From Phoronis australis (taxonomy: Eukaryota > Phoronida > Phoronidae), in assembly GCA_002633005.1 (NCBI GenBank), contig NMRA01000556.1, positions 13,945 through 77,944 on the forward strand: DNA of 64,000 nt. Reading direction: 5' to 3'. The position numbers were made by a program, and so were the translations under genes. The stretch's first letter is position 1; the number at the start of each line of letters is the position of its first letter. Under the pieces are notes generated by a model that saw nothing but the letters and a program-made list of their open reading frames with translations, made no database searches and was not told the DNA's origin. Shown in pieces: positions 23,799-35,937 of this stretch.

Positions 23799-24398
23799 TT
23801 GACTTGAGCCAATGTAAATGCAGCCATGCATCACTGATAATGGGTGCTCTGAGAAATTGGCGAACCCATTTTGGACACTCTCTTGTTGAAATAACGTATG
23901 AACACCTCAACGCAAATAATGTTTTCATTTGTTTAATGATGTTTACAATATTTTAGAAGTTGTGTTGATCCAACAGAAATCACCAGTTTGCAACGTGGAG
24001 TGAAACTTGAGGTCAGGGCTGTAGTCGAGGGGAGGGGAGGGTTGTAGTAAAAAGGGAAGTGCTCCCGGGGTAAATTCCAGTTACCATGTTATTGTGGTAA
24101 AAAAGTACACCTCGTGTACTACTTCAATTTTAGCGAAACCAAGGATTTTTACACGTTTGACTTGGCAGCTTGAGAATAGATAATTTTATGTCTGTTGAAT
24201 CTAGGAATGTGTTTCCTGGAAGATGACTTAAGTCGGGCATTTGGATTTCTGCTACATCCATTGATTTTGAAAAATATGTAAATATGAACAAAAGTGAAGA
24301 CTGAGAATAATATACACATTACTGCTAGTTACTGATCAGAGATAATTTCCATAAAAATAATTATTTTAATGTTGCGTTGATAATTACTTGACTAAACC

Positions 24399-24404
24399 TT
24401 TATT
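24399..24404 (-). terminator. Polyadenylation signal for MRPS2
   Basis: AATAAA on the minus strand about 155 bases after the MRPS2 stop codon. Confidence 0.6.
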
Positions 24405-24558
24405 CAGCTACACTGAAGTGGGAACATCAGATCAAATTTGTGCCTTAAATCAAATATTTTCAAAAATAGGGTCCCTTGTTTCTGCTCAATGACTGTCTCT
24501 TGGCGTACAGCTATTGGAGGGCCGAGTCCCAGAGCATTGACAAGTATTTATGCCAACC

Positions 24559-27500
24559 TCATGACTGCCTGTCAGTGTTGAATATCTCTTCCATGTCTTT
24601 CCTTTTTTCTTTTCCTTTGAGAATGGCTTCTTTAAACAGCCTACAGTACAGCTGAACTGCGCACGCTGTGTCGTCATTCCCTGGCACTGGATACGTGATT
24701 AGCGACGGATCACTATTAGTGTCAACTATTCCCACCGTGGGTATGAGCATCTTGGCCGAATCACGTACTGCCACGTGTTGTTCAAATACACTGTTCAGGG
24801 TCGAAAGGAAGATGCACAAATCGGGTAACCGCGTCACTGCACCAAACTGAATGGCAGCGTTAGTGAAAACGCCCCCTCGCCAATAGCGACAGTGAGCGTA
24901 CTCACCACAGTCTCGGGCAGTCTGTTCAACTAGAGGCATCATGTGGTGGCTGCGACTAATGAAAAGCACAATACCGTTGCGGTATGCAACATGTGCGGTG
25001 AAATTTAATGCATTTTGTAACATCGGCAGAGTCTGATCGAGATCGACGATGTCGATGCCTAAACGATTGCCGAAAATAAATGGCTTCATTCGCTCGTTGC
25101 GGACACCATGTTTATGACCAAAATGGACGCGAGCATTGAACAGTTCTTCCTTGGTGACCAGTTGGTGTACATCAAAAAAGTCAACGTGCTTCAGCGATTC
25201 TGCTTCAAGCCAGCTGTCAATGTCTGAAAGTAAAAAAGATAAAGTTTTTAAAGAATGGAAGACACCCGTCCAATCAGCACACACAAAAGCTGATGTGCAA
25301 TCTATTTAAATTACAAAAAAATCTAGATTTTAACAGTAAAAGTATACTATATTCTCTACAAGTAGGAAGTGTGTAGAATTTTTTGCTTTTTACCAATCTT
25401 CCATTAGGTGGGTCATGTGATCATATCTTTTAAAACTAAAACGAGGAAAAAGAAAGGTACATTAATAGGGAAACAATGATACTAATCAAATTTTATTTGA
25501 CATAAATGTTCAAGAAGAGATGTGAAAAACACTCAAGTTAGAGCTTTTTAAAATATAAGTTCGTTTTATTTTTCATGAAAATGATAAATACACAAAATGT
25601 ACTGAGGTATGTTTTGTATTTATCCTACACACTTCCAATTCCTCTTAAGTTTCTTTCATTTTTTTGGCAGATTTTTAAAATATTTTACCCACGTGACATC
25701 TTATACGTATGTAGGCTACTTTCGCCTTAGGTTACAAGTTTTCTCTAGTAAATGAAACAGTTTTAAATGTACAAATTTACTACTTGAAAAAGAAAAAGAT
25801 GAAAACAATGGGAATTGTGCATTGAACTTTTAACATTTCCTCAAAAAAAGTTAAACAACAACAACATTTGATATCGTAGTTACCGAGGAATTGGTGCCTG
25901 AGTTGCAGATAATATAATATTTAGCAATTGAAAACTGAGACAGAAGTGTCATATAATTAACAGTTTTTTCCAGATGTTACGTTTGGGATCTGATTGCATG
26001 TTAAGTGGTACTACCATAATGGTGCAATTACATTTATTTACTTATAACTATTTAGGGAAAGTTTGACAATTGAACCATAAAACCATATCGACAATAACCT
26101 ACTTTTTGATTTTTCCATGTCAGAGGTCACTGTTGAAGTAGTCTGGGAGGGGAATACAGAAAGCAATATCACATGGTCATATTGCACTTGACTGATTCAA
26201 TGTACGTGAGACAACCCCTCACACAAATGTGGAAGTTTGATAACACCCAAACAGCTTTTTGGAGAACAATTAAAGCCTATCTGCCATTTCTGAAGTTGTG
26301 AAGTTAGATGAAACAGGTCATTTTTCTATGGTCCTTCATGACCTAAACTTATTTCAAGTTCATCATGTGTTTGCTGAATACATCAAGCTGCTATCAAAGT
26401 GAAATCTTCTCTTACATCATATCTTAACAGGAAAGCCCATTAGGAACTGTTTTGCATGTCTAACACTGGCAAATTGAACATTTTCTCAAAGCAATGTTTC
26501 CCTTTATTTGAACTGTCTTTATTAATGAACGTAGATCCCACGTCCACGGGAACACTTCTTTCTTCAAGAAAGGACTTCGAAACACATTTCTTTAAATACA
26601 AACGGACGTTGTCTTAGCACTGCCTCACTTTCAAATGTGTGATATGAGTTGCTCAGGTTCTAATTCACAAGTCTCTACTAGACTGTCTCTACTAGACTGT
26701 CTCTACTAGACTGTCTCTACTAGACTGTCTCTACTAGACTGTCTCTACTAGACTGTCTCTACTAGACTGTCTCTACTAGACTGTCTCTACTAGACTGTCT
26801 CTACTAGACTTCAGTGTCCAGCTCGACCATTGTTCATGTAAAGTGCACCGCAATGCAAGTAATGGGAGGTGCTTTTTATAAACCATGGATCACCATGTTC
26901 CCAAATTCCAAAGGATCGCTCACTCGCTCAGTGTAATACTTTTTCTACAATTTGCGATGTGAGCTGTCAAAAATTAAAGAATTGTGATGATAAAAAACAA
27001 TTCCTAAAATCTAGGTTCACAAGCCTCCAACTGTTACTTTTTAAAAATATTCACAGACTATACACAAGGCATAACAAAATGTCTTGAACACCAGAAACCA
27101 CTTTCTAGACAGCAGAGATGATGTCTAGTAGTAAACATGCCAAGGCCAGAATCACATGGTAGCGCACTAAGCTCTCTAGTCTTACAAAGATTGAAAGGGT
27201 CAGCATTACGTCACATGACTATTGAGTCATACCGTACCATGACTCCGACAGTTACTGGAAGATACTGGTCATTTACTGCTGCTGGTTTATTAAGCACTAA
27301 ATAAATAGGCCTCACATAATCAAAGATTGATCATTATGTTGATTTAAATGGATGCAACTTTTCTGTGAAACCTAATCCCATTACTTTATCAGACTTGGGT
27401 ACGCTAGAATAACATTTAATATGAGCATAGACCAGTTTTGGAAGTTATTTCTAATCCAGTTTAAACGAGTGTTCCCAAAATTTCACCAGTAACTATCACG

Positions 27501-30500
27501 ACATTGCTGATTAAGACAATGCATTTTGCCACTAAGCTTGCCATCAACATTGTGTGTACTAGCATTAAAATGGCCACCACTACAAATTAGTAATGGGACG
27601 GAGGGTATGTTGAATGAAGGCTATGAGGGACCCCATAAAAATGTTGAATTTTGGCCAAATTTGCAACATGTCATATCTCAGAAACGGCCGACTGTATTCA
27701 TATGTAACTTTCAGATACCTTGCTTTATGCGCTGTTATCCAAAAAACTGTCAGGGATTGTCTTTAAAATGTTCCACTTTTGCATGAGGAGCTATCAAAAA
27801 TACATCGGAAATGAAATGATAATTTAGAAAACTACAGTGTTTTTGACATTTTAATTTGAAACTTATATCATACAAAATTTGGTCATTTATTCATACCGTT
27901 GTTTTGCTATGAATGTGTCTTTCATTCTTGCTAATTTTTTCTAAAAGGCAAGGTCATGTGTTTGATATGAAGCCAAAAGTCAAATTCTGCAAAATCTCCA
28001 CTTTCAGAAAACGTATACTTCTGCTCAGTTAAATTCTATAGTTTTGTAGATCTTTACCTACATGTGCAGACTTATCAGTAAAGTCCTTACCAGAGAAACC
28101 AAACAAACACACAGTTTCCACTTAGCATATCAAACATTTCACACGTTTGTTATGACTGCCTAGCTTTATGTAATGCCAGATTCCATCCCGCATTCAACAA
28201 CATGATGAAAAATTGTTTGAAGCTGTTGAAAAATTTTGATCATACCATGATTTTAGTTGGTTGGACACCATATTTACAGGTTATAGTGTGGTAAAAAATG
28301 TCAAGTGGCTCAGAGAACAGGTTTTAAGAATGACTTTCTAAAACCGCTCTGAGGTGGTAGCATATTACTATTTAATTATAAAAAGCTGTTGGTCTATTTA
28401 TACCGACCTCTTGTCTATTTAAACTGTTACAATGTTTCGGTCGGTCTATTCTCCGCCCATCATCAGGTGTTCCCGCGTTCTTAGAAGAACGAGCACGGAT
28501 ATGTGGTACAATCATGGTGTGATTTTTAAAAAAGAGATTTTAATAATAGGCTTTAAGAAGCACACACTAGGCCTTTAAGATAACTGTGTGCTTTCCAGTG
28601 ATAATGTTTTTAGTGAAATATTTTTTATGACTTCTAAAGAGAACAATGCTAGCGATAGATTGAAATTTTCTGTTCTTTATTTTTATGAAAAGAACTGACA
28701 AAATAGAATTTCACAAGATGGCCATGTTGACTAAGTGAAGACATACGGCTTGTCAGGGATTATGAGGTTACCTTATGTCACATTAACTTATAGTTTAATG
28801 TGTTTTACATATAACTATGGTTATATTATGTGAGTTGAGCGTGTTCGTGTGAGTGATTGTGGCTGGCAACTTTCATCCAATTTCATCCAGAATGATGCAA
28901 ATAGCAAGCGTATGACAAAGATGTCAAAAATATTTTAAAAGCTGGAACTAGACATTGGAGAATTGTCAACTAGAATTCGAGAACACTCTCCAACCTTTAA
29001 CACTGAAAGTTTAGGCAGGTTGTTTATCACAACATTCAATCTACAGACATGTGCACATAGTTATATCATAATGCAAAGCCCAAAATCGAATAAGCAATTA
29101 ATTATAACGATGGAGGATGGTGAGCGGAGAAATGCGTACCAGGTACCAAACCCTTACACCTGCAGCCCACTATAAACTTGATTATTACCTGTAATGCCTC
29201 CCACAATTAGATGGTAATAAGAATCCAGGTCAATTGCATAACGGGACATGTGAAATCTAACCACTGGGCAGCTAGATGACTAAGACCTGTTGACAACTAG
29301 TACATTGGTTCTCAATCAACCAAAATCATATAATCATAGAGGTTATAGAATTTTACAGACTGGTGGAGAAAATAATTATATTTACCAATTCAATATTTGT
29401 CCAGAAAGAGCAGTTGAACACCTGGCATGTTGCATAGGGAGGTGTTACAATATAAGTAAGTCAAATTTTATGACAGACCAGCGAGAGCGACCGCAAGTTA
29501 ACACAGAAAACCCAGAAATACACAGGCATGAGCCAGTTGAAATCTACGCAAGGAGCTAGATCGGATTTAAAAAGATCAAAAGCATAATTCAGACAAACAC
29601 CATATGGCCAAGAATGGTCAGCAAAGACTTTAACATAATACAATCTGTACAGGGGAGGGCATACAAAAAAATTCAAGAAAATTCAACTATTACAGTCAAA
29701 CCGTAGCAAGTCTAGTTCATATTTATTCTCTTGTATTACTCAATTCCACAAGTCCAAATTTATCTGCAATAAGTAAATTATTATGGGAAATCCTATTTCA
29801 TGCAGTGTCATTTGTCAAACAATTTGATTAAATTTCTGCAATGGTCGCACAAACTGAGTAGTGAAATAAAGTAAGAGATACAACTTCAGTTTTCTACGGT
29901 TACACTGCAGTCGCAATGGATTTCCTAGATATTACTTTTGGCTAAATAGACCATTTTATTTTTACACTACTTTGAAATTGACCATTTCTGATTGAAGCAG
30001 AGCTCAGTAGCAATTAATTTGGCTACAACGAATTTTGATTGGGATGTTTTGATGTAACTTGATTTGACTGCTAACAGTACAAACTTTGAATTTCATCCGT
30101 CAGCAACTTCCGCAACAACGTTGAGAGACAAAAGTCTGACCAAGAAAAAATCCATTGATGAAACACAGGCAAATCCATCTGAATAACAATTGACCAGTAG
30201 TGTAACAAACCTGACATATAAGGGTCCCTTGCTCATAACATGCCATTCTAAATCTCTCAAGCCACCTACATTACATACAATTTAACTTCAAATTAGTTTT
30301 ACATAACAAACTGGGAAGTCACATTCCATGATGGCTAAATTATTGTTGTTTGACTGATCTTGGAAAATAACAACAAGAATTGCCTACCATCTGACGTTAT
30401 ACTCGACTTTTCTATTTGTTGAACGCTCAAGTCAGCTTCATATTGAGTGACCGTACTCATGTGTCGAGTGACCATTCTCATGCGTTGAGTGACCGTACTA

Positions 30501-30558
30501 CTTGATTTGGTCAAAGAGCACAATGCAACTTTCAGATGTCGCTGCAGTTTCCCGAGAG
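24559..30558 (-). CDS. MRPS2: Small ribosomal subunit protein uS2m (mitochondrial S2), last two exons
   Basis: MRPS2 is the uS2 protein of the mitochondrial small ribosomal subunit. Exons on the minus strand are 30558-30388 and 25223-24559, with AG/GT borders; the split codon joins G to AC to give aspartate, in phase. The large exon encodes about 221 residues with the S2 family core: [55 protein letters not shown] and the hallmark [20 protein letters not shown]. The short upstream exon encodes a serine-, threonine- and arginine-rich segment fitting a mitochondrial targeting region. It opens in phase 1 and has no start codon in frame, so at least one earlier coding exon exists to the right and was not identified. 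The human protein is near 296 residues, so only some 20-30 residues are missing. Confidence 0.93.
25390..25625 (+). repeat. Dispersed repeat family 1, copy in MRPS2 intron
   Basis: Shares the landmarks TTACCAATC, GTGGGTCATGTGA, AAGAAAGGTAC, ATCAAATTTTATTTGACATAAA and TTTTTCATGAAAATGATAAA with the copies at 1.9 kb and 57.9 kb. A later stretch near 26.32 kb (TTTCTATGGTCCTTCATGA) may be its far end. Confidence 0.5.
26673..26810. repeat. 14-bp minisatellite, nearly ten copies
   Basis: Essentially perfect copies of CTCTACTAGACTGT in an MRPS2 intron. The lack of divergence points to recent expansion. Confidence 0.97.
27605..28000 (-). repeat. Dispersed repeat family 1, reverse copy
   Basis: The reverse complement aligns over several hundred bases with 1.9-2.3 kb: CATATCTCAGAAACGGC, GAGGAGCTATCAAAAATAC, TTGTTTTGCTATGAATGTG and AAGGTCATGTG have clear partners in order. 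It lies in an MRPS2 intron. Confidence 0.65.
28429..28468 (-). ncRNA. Hammerhead-ribozyme-like core, possible Penelope-like tail
   Basis: On the minus strand CTGATGA (28466-28460) is followed by a possible stem (GGGCGG pairing CCGACC with one mismatch) and CGAAAC (ending at 28434). That order, CUGAUGA - stem II - GAAA, is the catalytic core layout of hammerhead ribozymes, which are known in Penelope-like retroelements. Stems I and III are not convincing here, so it may be decayed or a chance match. Confidence 0.25.
28480..30330. other. MRPS2 intron, no feature recognised
   Basis: AT-rich intron sequence with only short scattered frames. I see no splice-bordered exon, RNA gene or repeat copy here. 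Confidence 0.5.
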
Positions 30559-30859
30559 CTGAAAATAAAATGAGACATAAAAAATTTGTCTGAAATGCAT
30601 TGGACATGCATGGGTTACATATGTCAGGCCCACTGATATAAAGACTGTGTTAAAACTCATGAGAACCCTCTTATATGTACATTTAGTAGTTGCCAGGCTC
30701 TTCCTGAAACAGGTTGCTGAATATTAGTCCATAGCCATGAAGGTTCATTCTTGGCAGTTAATTCAAGTTGAAATAAGTTTACAGCTTCCAAAGTCACTAC
30801 TGCTTCCACTTGTCTGGTCCTCGTTTGACACTCTCTACCTAGCAAAGTGGAATCTAGTG

Positions 30860-31290
30860 ATTCTTATGGTAGACCAAGCCTAGCCATCTGACTTTTACTC
30901 CATAAAGATGAGACCACTGATTACCAGAGCAAGTGTTCACAGGCAGAGTGGTTCCACTTTTATTGTATTTGAAAACCTTAGAAGGAGTATTTGAGAAGAC
31001 AAAGGTCAGCAGCCAGATAGGCCTATTTTCTCCACTTTGCATGTTTGGCACTTAAACCAAGTTACCATCAACATATGGCATCCAAATCAGATACTACAGC
31101 TTCTGTTTATCAGGCCACCTCACTTATCCTTTGACACAAAAGGATTCATGGTGACTGCTCAGACCAAGTCTGGTCATCTCATTTTCACTTCTGTCCATGA
31201 CAGGAGGGTCTAGAGATTCCCCAGAACAAGTGTCCACACCGCTAGCTGGAGTTGCTTCTACACACTGTTCACCAAATCCTTGCAAGGAGT
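30860..31290. repeat. Two degenerate tandem units
   Basis: The blocks at about 30.86-30.99 kb and 31.15-31.29 kb share AGACCAAG(C/T)CT, CATCT, CCAGA(G/A)CAAGTGT(T/C)CACA in order. Both read on the minus strand as (N/D)TCSG then RLGL, but neither has supporting splice borders. Confidence 0.45.
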
Positions 31291-31299
31291 TTAAAAGAC

Positions 31300-31919
31300 G
31301 ACGAACATCCAGAGAAACATTCAATTTGGTAGCCAGTAAGGCCACACTAATCTGTCCTCTGTCCTTGGTTCAAGGTACTAGTACTGTGCTGTAGCGAACA
31401 TTCAAACATGGAGAAACGGGACATCTGCACATTGCAGAAAGCAAAGGTATATGGATCTACAGCAGGACATCTTGATCTATAGTGAACTAAACAAAGGTCA
31501 AATGTCCGCTGCAATAGGCAGAAATGCATAGATGGTGATTTCCAGAAACGGAAATAAACTGGGTCAATGATGTGAAGAATCTCAAAATATGTAAGCAATG
31601 CACCAATTTTTTCACCACTTGTCAAAAAGTGGAACCTTTTGAGAGAAAACACAGGCTAATTGAGGCAGAGCTTATGAGACCTTGCAATAGGGAGGTGTTA
31701 TCTATGGTGATTTGGGGGGGGAGGGGAATTTTCTCTTTACCCCTAAAATTCCCATCTCGAAAAGCAGTCAAGCACTTTCCCCCTCGGGTGTTCGAAGACC
31801 CTGTCTAAAGCTGTAACAAACTGTACGCTCTTTCCAAGCTCAGAAAGCACGTTGAGCGAATACAGCGAGGGCCTTCACCCGCTACGACTAGAGGTTCCCT
31901 TTGGCCAGCCAGCTTCTAG
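31300..31919 (+). repeat. 620-bp direct duplication, copy 1
   Basis: Ends at the single N at 31920; the following 621 bases repeat it with scattered substitutions and a one-base indel. The unit includes a G-run followed by a hairpin of GGAATTTT and AAAATTCC. Confidence 0.95.
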
Positions 31920-31920
31920 N

Positions 31921-32541
31921 GACGAACATCCAGAGAAACATTCAATTTGGTAGCCAGTAAGGCCACACTAATCTGTCCTCTGTACTTGGTTCAAGGTACT
32001 AGTACTGTGCTGAAGCTAACATTCAAACATGGAGAAACGGGACATCTGCACATTGCAGAAAGCAAACGTATATGGATCTACAGCAGGACATCTTGATCTA
32101 TAGTGAACTACACAAAAGTTAAATGTCCGCTGGATTAGGCAGAAATGCATAGATGGTGATTTCCAGAAACGGAAATAAACTGGGTCAATGATGTGAAGAA
32201 TCTCAGAAATATGTAAGCAATGCACCAATTTTTTCACCACTTGTCAAAAAGTGGAACCTTTTGAGAGAAAACACAGGCTAATTGAGGCAGAGCTTATGAG
32301 AGCTTGCAATAGGGAGGTGTTATCTATGGTGATTTGGGGGGGGAGGGGAATTTTCTCTTTACCCCTAAAATTCCCATCTCGAAAAGCAGTCAAGCACTTT
32401 CCCCCTCGGGTGTTCGAAGACCCTGTCTAAAGCTGTAACAAACTGTACGCTCTTTCCAAGCTCAGAAAGCACGTTGAGCGAATACAGCGAGGGCCTTCAC
32501 CCGCTACGACTAGAGGTTCCCTTTGGCCAGCCAGCTTCTAG
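31921..32541 (+). repeat. 620-bp direct duplication, copy 2
   Basis: Starts right after the N and ends where copy 1 ended (CCAGCTTCTAG). This most likely reflects two overlapping contigs or haplotypes that were not merged. Confidence 0.95.
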
Positions 32542-32690
32542 CCACCAAAAACATCCTGTGAGAAGACTTCACAATCAGCTCAATACGGGAAACATCGCCC
32601 CCAATACCCTTCAGTTTATCTTCAGCGGGTATACCTACGGGGAGAGGATATACACCCAACATCTTCCGTGAACCCACTTGCAGAGGGTAT
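32510..32690 (-). repeat. Dispersed repeat family 4, minus copy
   Basis: The reverse complement matches 16.87-17.06 kb. It gives MLGVYPLPVGIPAEDKLKG in the frame where the plus copy gives MLGTNPLLIGAPTEDKQKS. The copies are interrupted in all frames further on. Confidence 0.6.
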
Positions 32691-33929
32691 TTCAGAAAGC
32701 GCACCATTAAAGCTACATAAAGTACCATATCACAACATCAAGTACAGAGTAATTCACTTTCGCCTGTGAGGACATTTCCAAAACAATCACAAATTCAGGA
32801 TTTTTGAAATATGCGCGAAGGAAAAACTCGGTGGTTGCCACAGAGTTTCCAGTCTCCCTCCCAGTCATGATACATGTAAATGCATGAATGTGCTCACAGT
32901 CAATTGCTTGAAGTCGATTGAGGTCAAAGGTCAGATTTTCCAAATAAGGAGACATGCTTTGCCTTGTGGGAGAAATATCGACGAAGTGGCGAGCACTTGG
33001 CAGACCATCTTATGAAATTTGAAAGTAAAAGACAATGCTTTGATATCAGAAATTAAAAGTTTTAACAAACAAATCCTAAAAATACCTGGTGAGCAAGTTG
33101 AATTCTGTTTCAGTGGCAGAGAAACACTTTCAATATTGCAATTCAGTCTGTTTATCATGTTCCAGGCCTCTTTAAGGAACAATTTAAGACCAACATGATA
33201 AATGTCTAGAAAATGCTCTTTTAAACAAGAAATGTCTGCTGTGGATATTAATGTTACTATTTGGCAGATTTGTATTTAATTCTGATTTTTTGGCAAAATT
33301 ATTTGCGAAGGTCACTAGAATACAACAGAGGTGGTTCTTCTATAATACAGGTAGGTTGGGTAACAACTGTGAAGGTAGCACATTTTGAATTTCTTTGAAA
33401 AAATTCAAATGCTCAAGAGAACCCAAGACATAACTTCCAAGCAAAACTGAGCTATTTTTGCAAGTGACAGGTCACATACTTCGATCAGTGTTACACTTAT
33501 AGAGTGTACTAAGCCCGTAGACAGGCAGCCCAGGGGCTACATGTTGCCCAGCCCTGGCCTAGGTTAGGGTCTACTACCTTCTGCAGCAAGTCACAAAGCA
33601 CTGCTATACGAAAATGCTGGTTTTACTTGAAGTTTTTTCAAACGGCTGTTTTAAAAGAAATTTGACGAAAAGTGGAATGTGCAACCTTCAGCTACATTAT
33701 AAAATAATCGTCCTCGTCCTCCTTCCTGTTCCAGAATTAGCAAACCAAAATTAAAGAATTTGTCGATAAAAATGACCACATTCAAAATGAAGATTTTGAC
33801 ATTTGGTTCCGATTCCACCAGATTAAGATTTCGAGAGTCGGTCTAGTTTCTAAATCAACCAATGGCATACAAGAACAAACTACAATTTTGATACCAGTAA
33901 ACCAAATTTCAGAAAAAAATTTGTTACTG

Positions 33930-34000
33930 CGTAGGATTTTGAAAATAGGGTGTCCAAAATGGGGTTCCCAGTATTCCAGGGCATCCAGGATTCCAATGAC
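33930..34000 (+). repeat. Dispersed repeat family 5, left part
   Basis: AAAATAGGGTGTCCAAAATG and the following bases to ATTCCAGGGCATCCA match 48.77-48.83 kb almost exactly. The rest of the family resumes near 34.7 kb, suggesting a later insertion or divergence between. Confidence 0.65.
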
Positions 34001-34689
34001 GCGTTACCACCACCAACTATCACCATTCACCAGTAACCCCCCAACTACTATCATTTACCAGTAACCCCCATACAGTGAATTTTTTTACAAAAAAAAATGG
34101 ATCAAGACTTTTATGTTTTGATTTACGAAAAAACAGCCAAACAGCTTACCAAACGCATATTACAGATATTGGTTGAACGATGAGCGCACTGTTTTTGGTG
34201 ATCTCGAATTGCTGGTTATAAAATTTATCATATGATCTTCACCAGCTTTACATTCTGTACAATGAGTCATCTGAGCTGCAGTTACCAACACAAGAAAAAT
34301 GCACAGATGATGTGTGGTTTATATTTTGGCAACAGGTGTCACTGCAGCTCCATATTACAACACGTATAGAAAAGCATGAAATGGGCGCAAACTCAAACAC
34401 TTTAAATGGGAATATCTTGTGGCACAATATAATATTAAAATAATGAAATTTATTTCGCTTTTGATAATTTTAAAAAGATGAAAAACATTAGACAACAGCT
34501 CTGAAACACCAGTTTGGAGTTAACTAAGGTCAGTGTCCCTGTATAAAGCACAGAATTACAATTACAGATAAGACCACTGAAAGCAGAAACTGTAGTGGTA
34601 TACACTTTGGTAAACTGTTGCTTGCTAATGATTGGCAGGTCTTCTCCATACTTTGAACCTAGTAACATTGTAACATTTTATATACATAG

Positions 34690-34930
34690 TATACTTCTTT
34701 GAGTTGAAAGGGTCAATATTTCTCTCTTGAACTATCCACATCTTTCATTAACTAGGAGTCCTAGTAATCTTACAATGTGGGTGTCCAAACTGGTGAAATT
34801 CTGATTAACAGTGGGCCTCCTAATGATACAATGGAGGTCCTTGGCAGGGCATTAAGACGTCCAGGAAGTACGCTGCACGAAGGCCTGCAGCGAGGCTGTC
34901 ATCATATCCTGAGAAGTGACGCAAAAACTA
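34690..34930 (+). repeat. Dispersed repeat family 5, right part
   Basis: CTAGTAATCTTACAATGTG, AACAGTGGGCCTCCTAATGA and AAGGCCTGC have partners in the same order at 48.99-49.13 kb. A 67-codon frame through it is not conserved in the other copy. Confidence 0.6.
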
Positions 34931-35419
34931 AGGAAATGGTGGAGGTACAGGTCACGAGAGTAGTGTTTTCAAAACCATGACATGCTTTTCATTGTTACAA
35001 AAGGCAAGAAAATGACGTTTATTTGATTCTTTTTCACTTAAACAGCTGTAACGGGCAACACATGAGTGTCAGTTGACTCCCAGATTTTGCTAGGCAACAT
35101 GTAGCCCCTCGGTTGGCAGGTTAGGGGCTACAATACTTCCTATCGCTTTCTGTACGAATTTCATCCCGTGTATTTTAAACGGATGGTAGGCCAAATCCGA
35201 TTGCCATTTTTACCTCATCAAAAATACATTCTACACTTAAAACTACGACATAAAAAAGCGCTTACTTTCTTCAGAGGTCCTTTCTACTTTTTCACATATC
35301 TTTGATGAAGTATAGCTACGACAATTAAGGTAAATTTGGCGAAGAATTCCAACTCCACTTTTTGGACATCTTGAACTTTTTCACCACACGCGCGATAACC
35401 ACAAAGTATTTCAACCGAG

Positions 35420-35487
35420 TCACGTGACTTAGGCAAAGGCTAGCGCGAGACTGAACGAAGCGTACATTTGATGCTCTCACGTGACAC
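35420..35487. promoter_or_regulatory. Promoter-like patch with two TCACGTGA E-boxes
   Basis: GTCACGTGAC at 35420-35429 and TCACGTGAC about 58 bases downstream lie 100-170 bases before an ATG at 35589, within a locally GC-richer stretch. TCACGTGA is bound by USF and MiT/TFE bHLH-ZIP factors in animals. The promoter role is inferred from motif and position only. Confidence 0.4.
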
Positions 35488-35547
35488 TTGCAGAATAGCA
35501 TGGGAAGGTATCCTGTGAAACTTGTAAGGTTTGTGTCCCTTGGACTT

Positions 35548-35937
35548 TTTATTCGTCAACATGTGTGATTTCACGTAACTTCCTCAAAATGGCACCCGGT
35601 AAAGGAAGGTCGAGCAAACCGCAACAGATTTTCATGTATGTGTTCAATTTATGGTGCCTAAATTGTATCCAGAATCTTATGGTATGAGTTACTTAAAACT
35701 CCATGTTGCTATGTATGGTTCATTTGATTTTATTTTCTGTATTTTGAAATGAGTAACTTCTTATGGGTGATGTACTATCGCCCCTGCAGCATCCAGGCCG
35801 ATGTAATTGCCTAAGATTTTGCATGCACTCCCGCCAGTCCTTACGTTACGACTTTAGATCTATATATTGATACAAGTTTCATGGTGGGCTGTATGCAATT
35901 TCGAGGAACCTAGCTGTATTTTGACAATAGTCTTCAT
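35548..35937 (+). repeat. 390-bp direct duplication, copy 1
   Basis: Ends at the single N at 35938 and is repeated with equal length at 35939-36328. It contains the candidate gene start at 35589. Confidence 0.95.
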
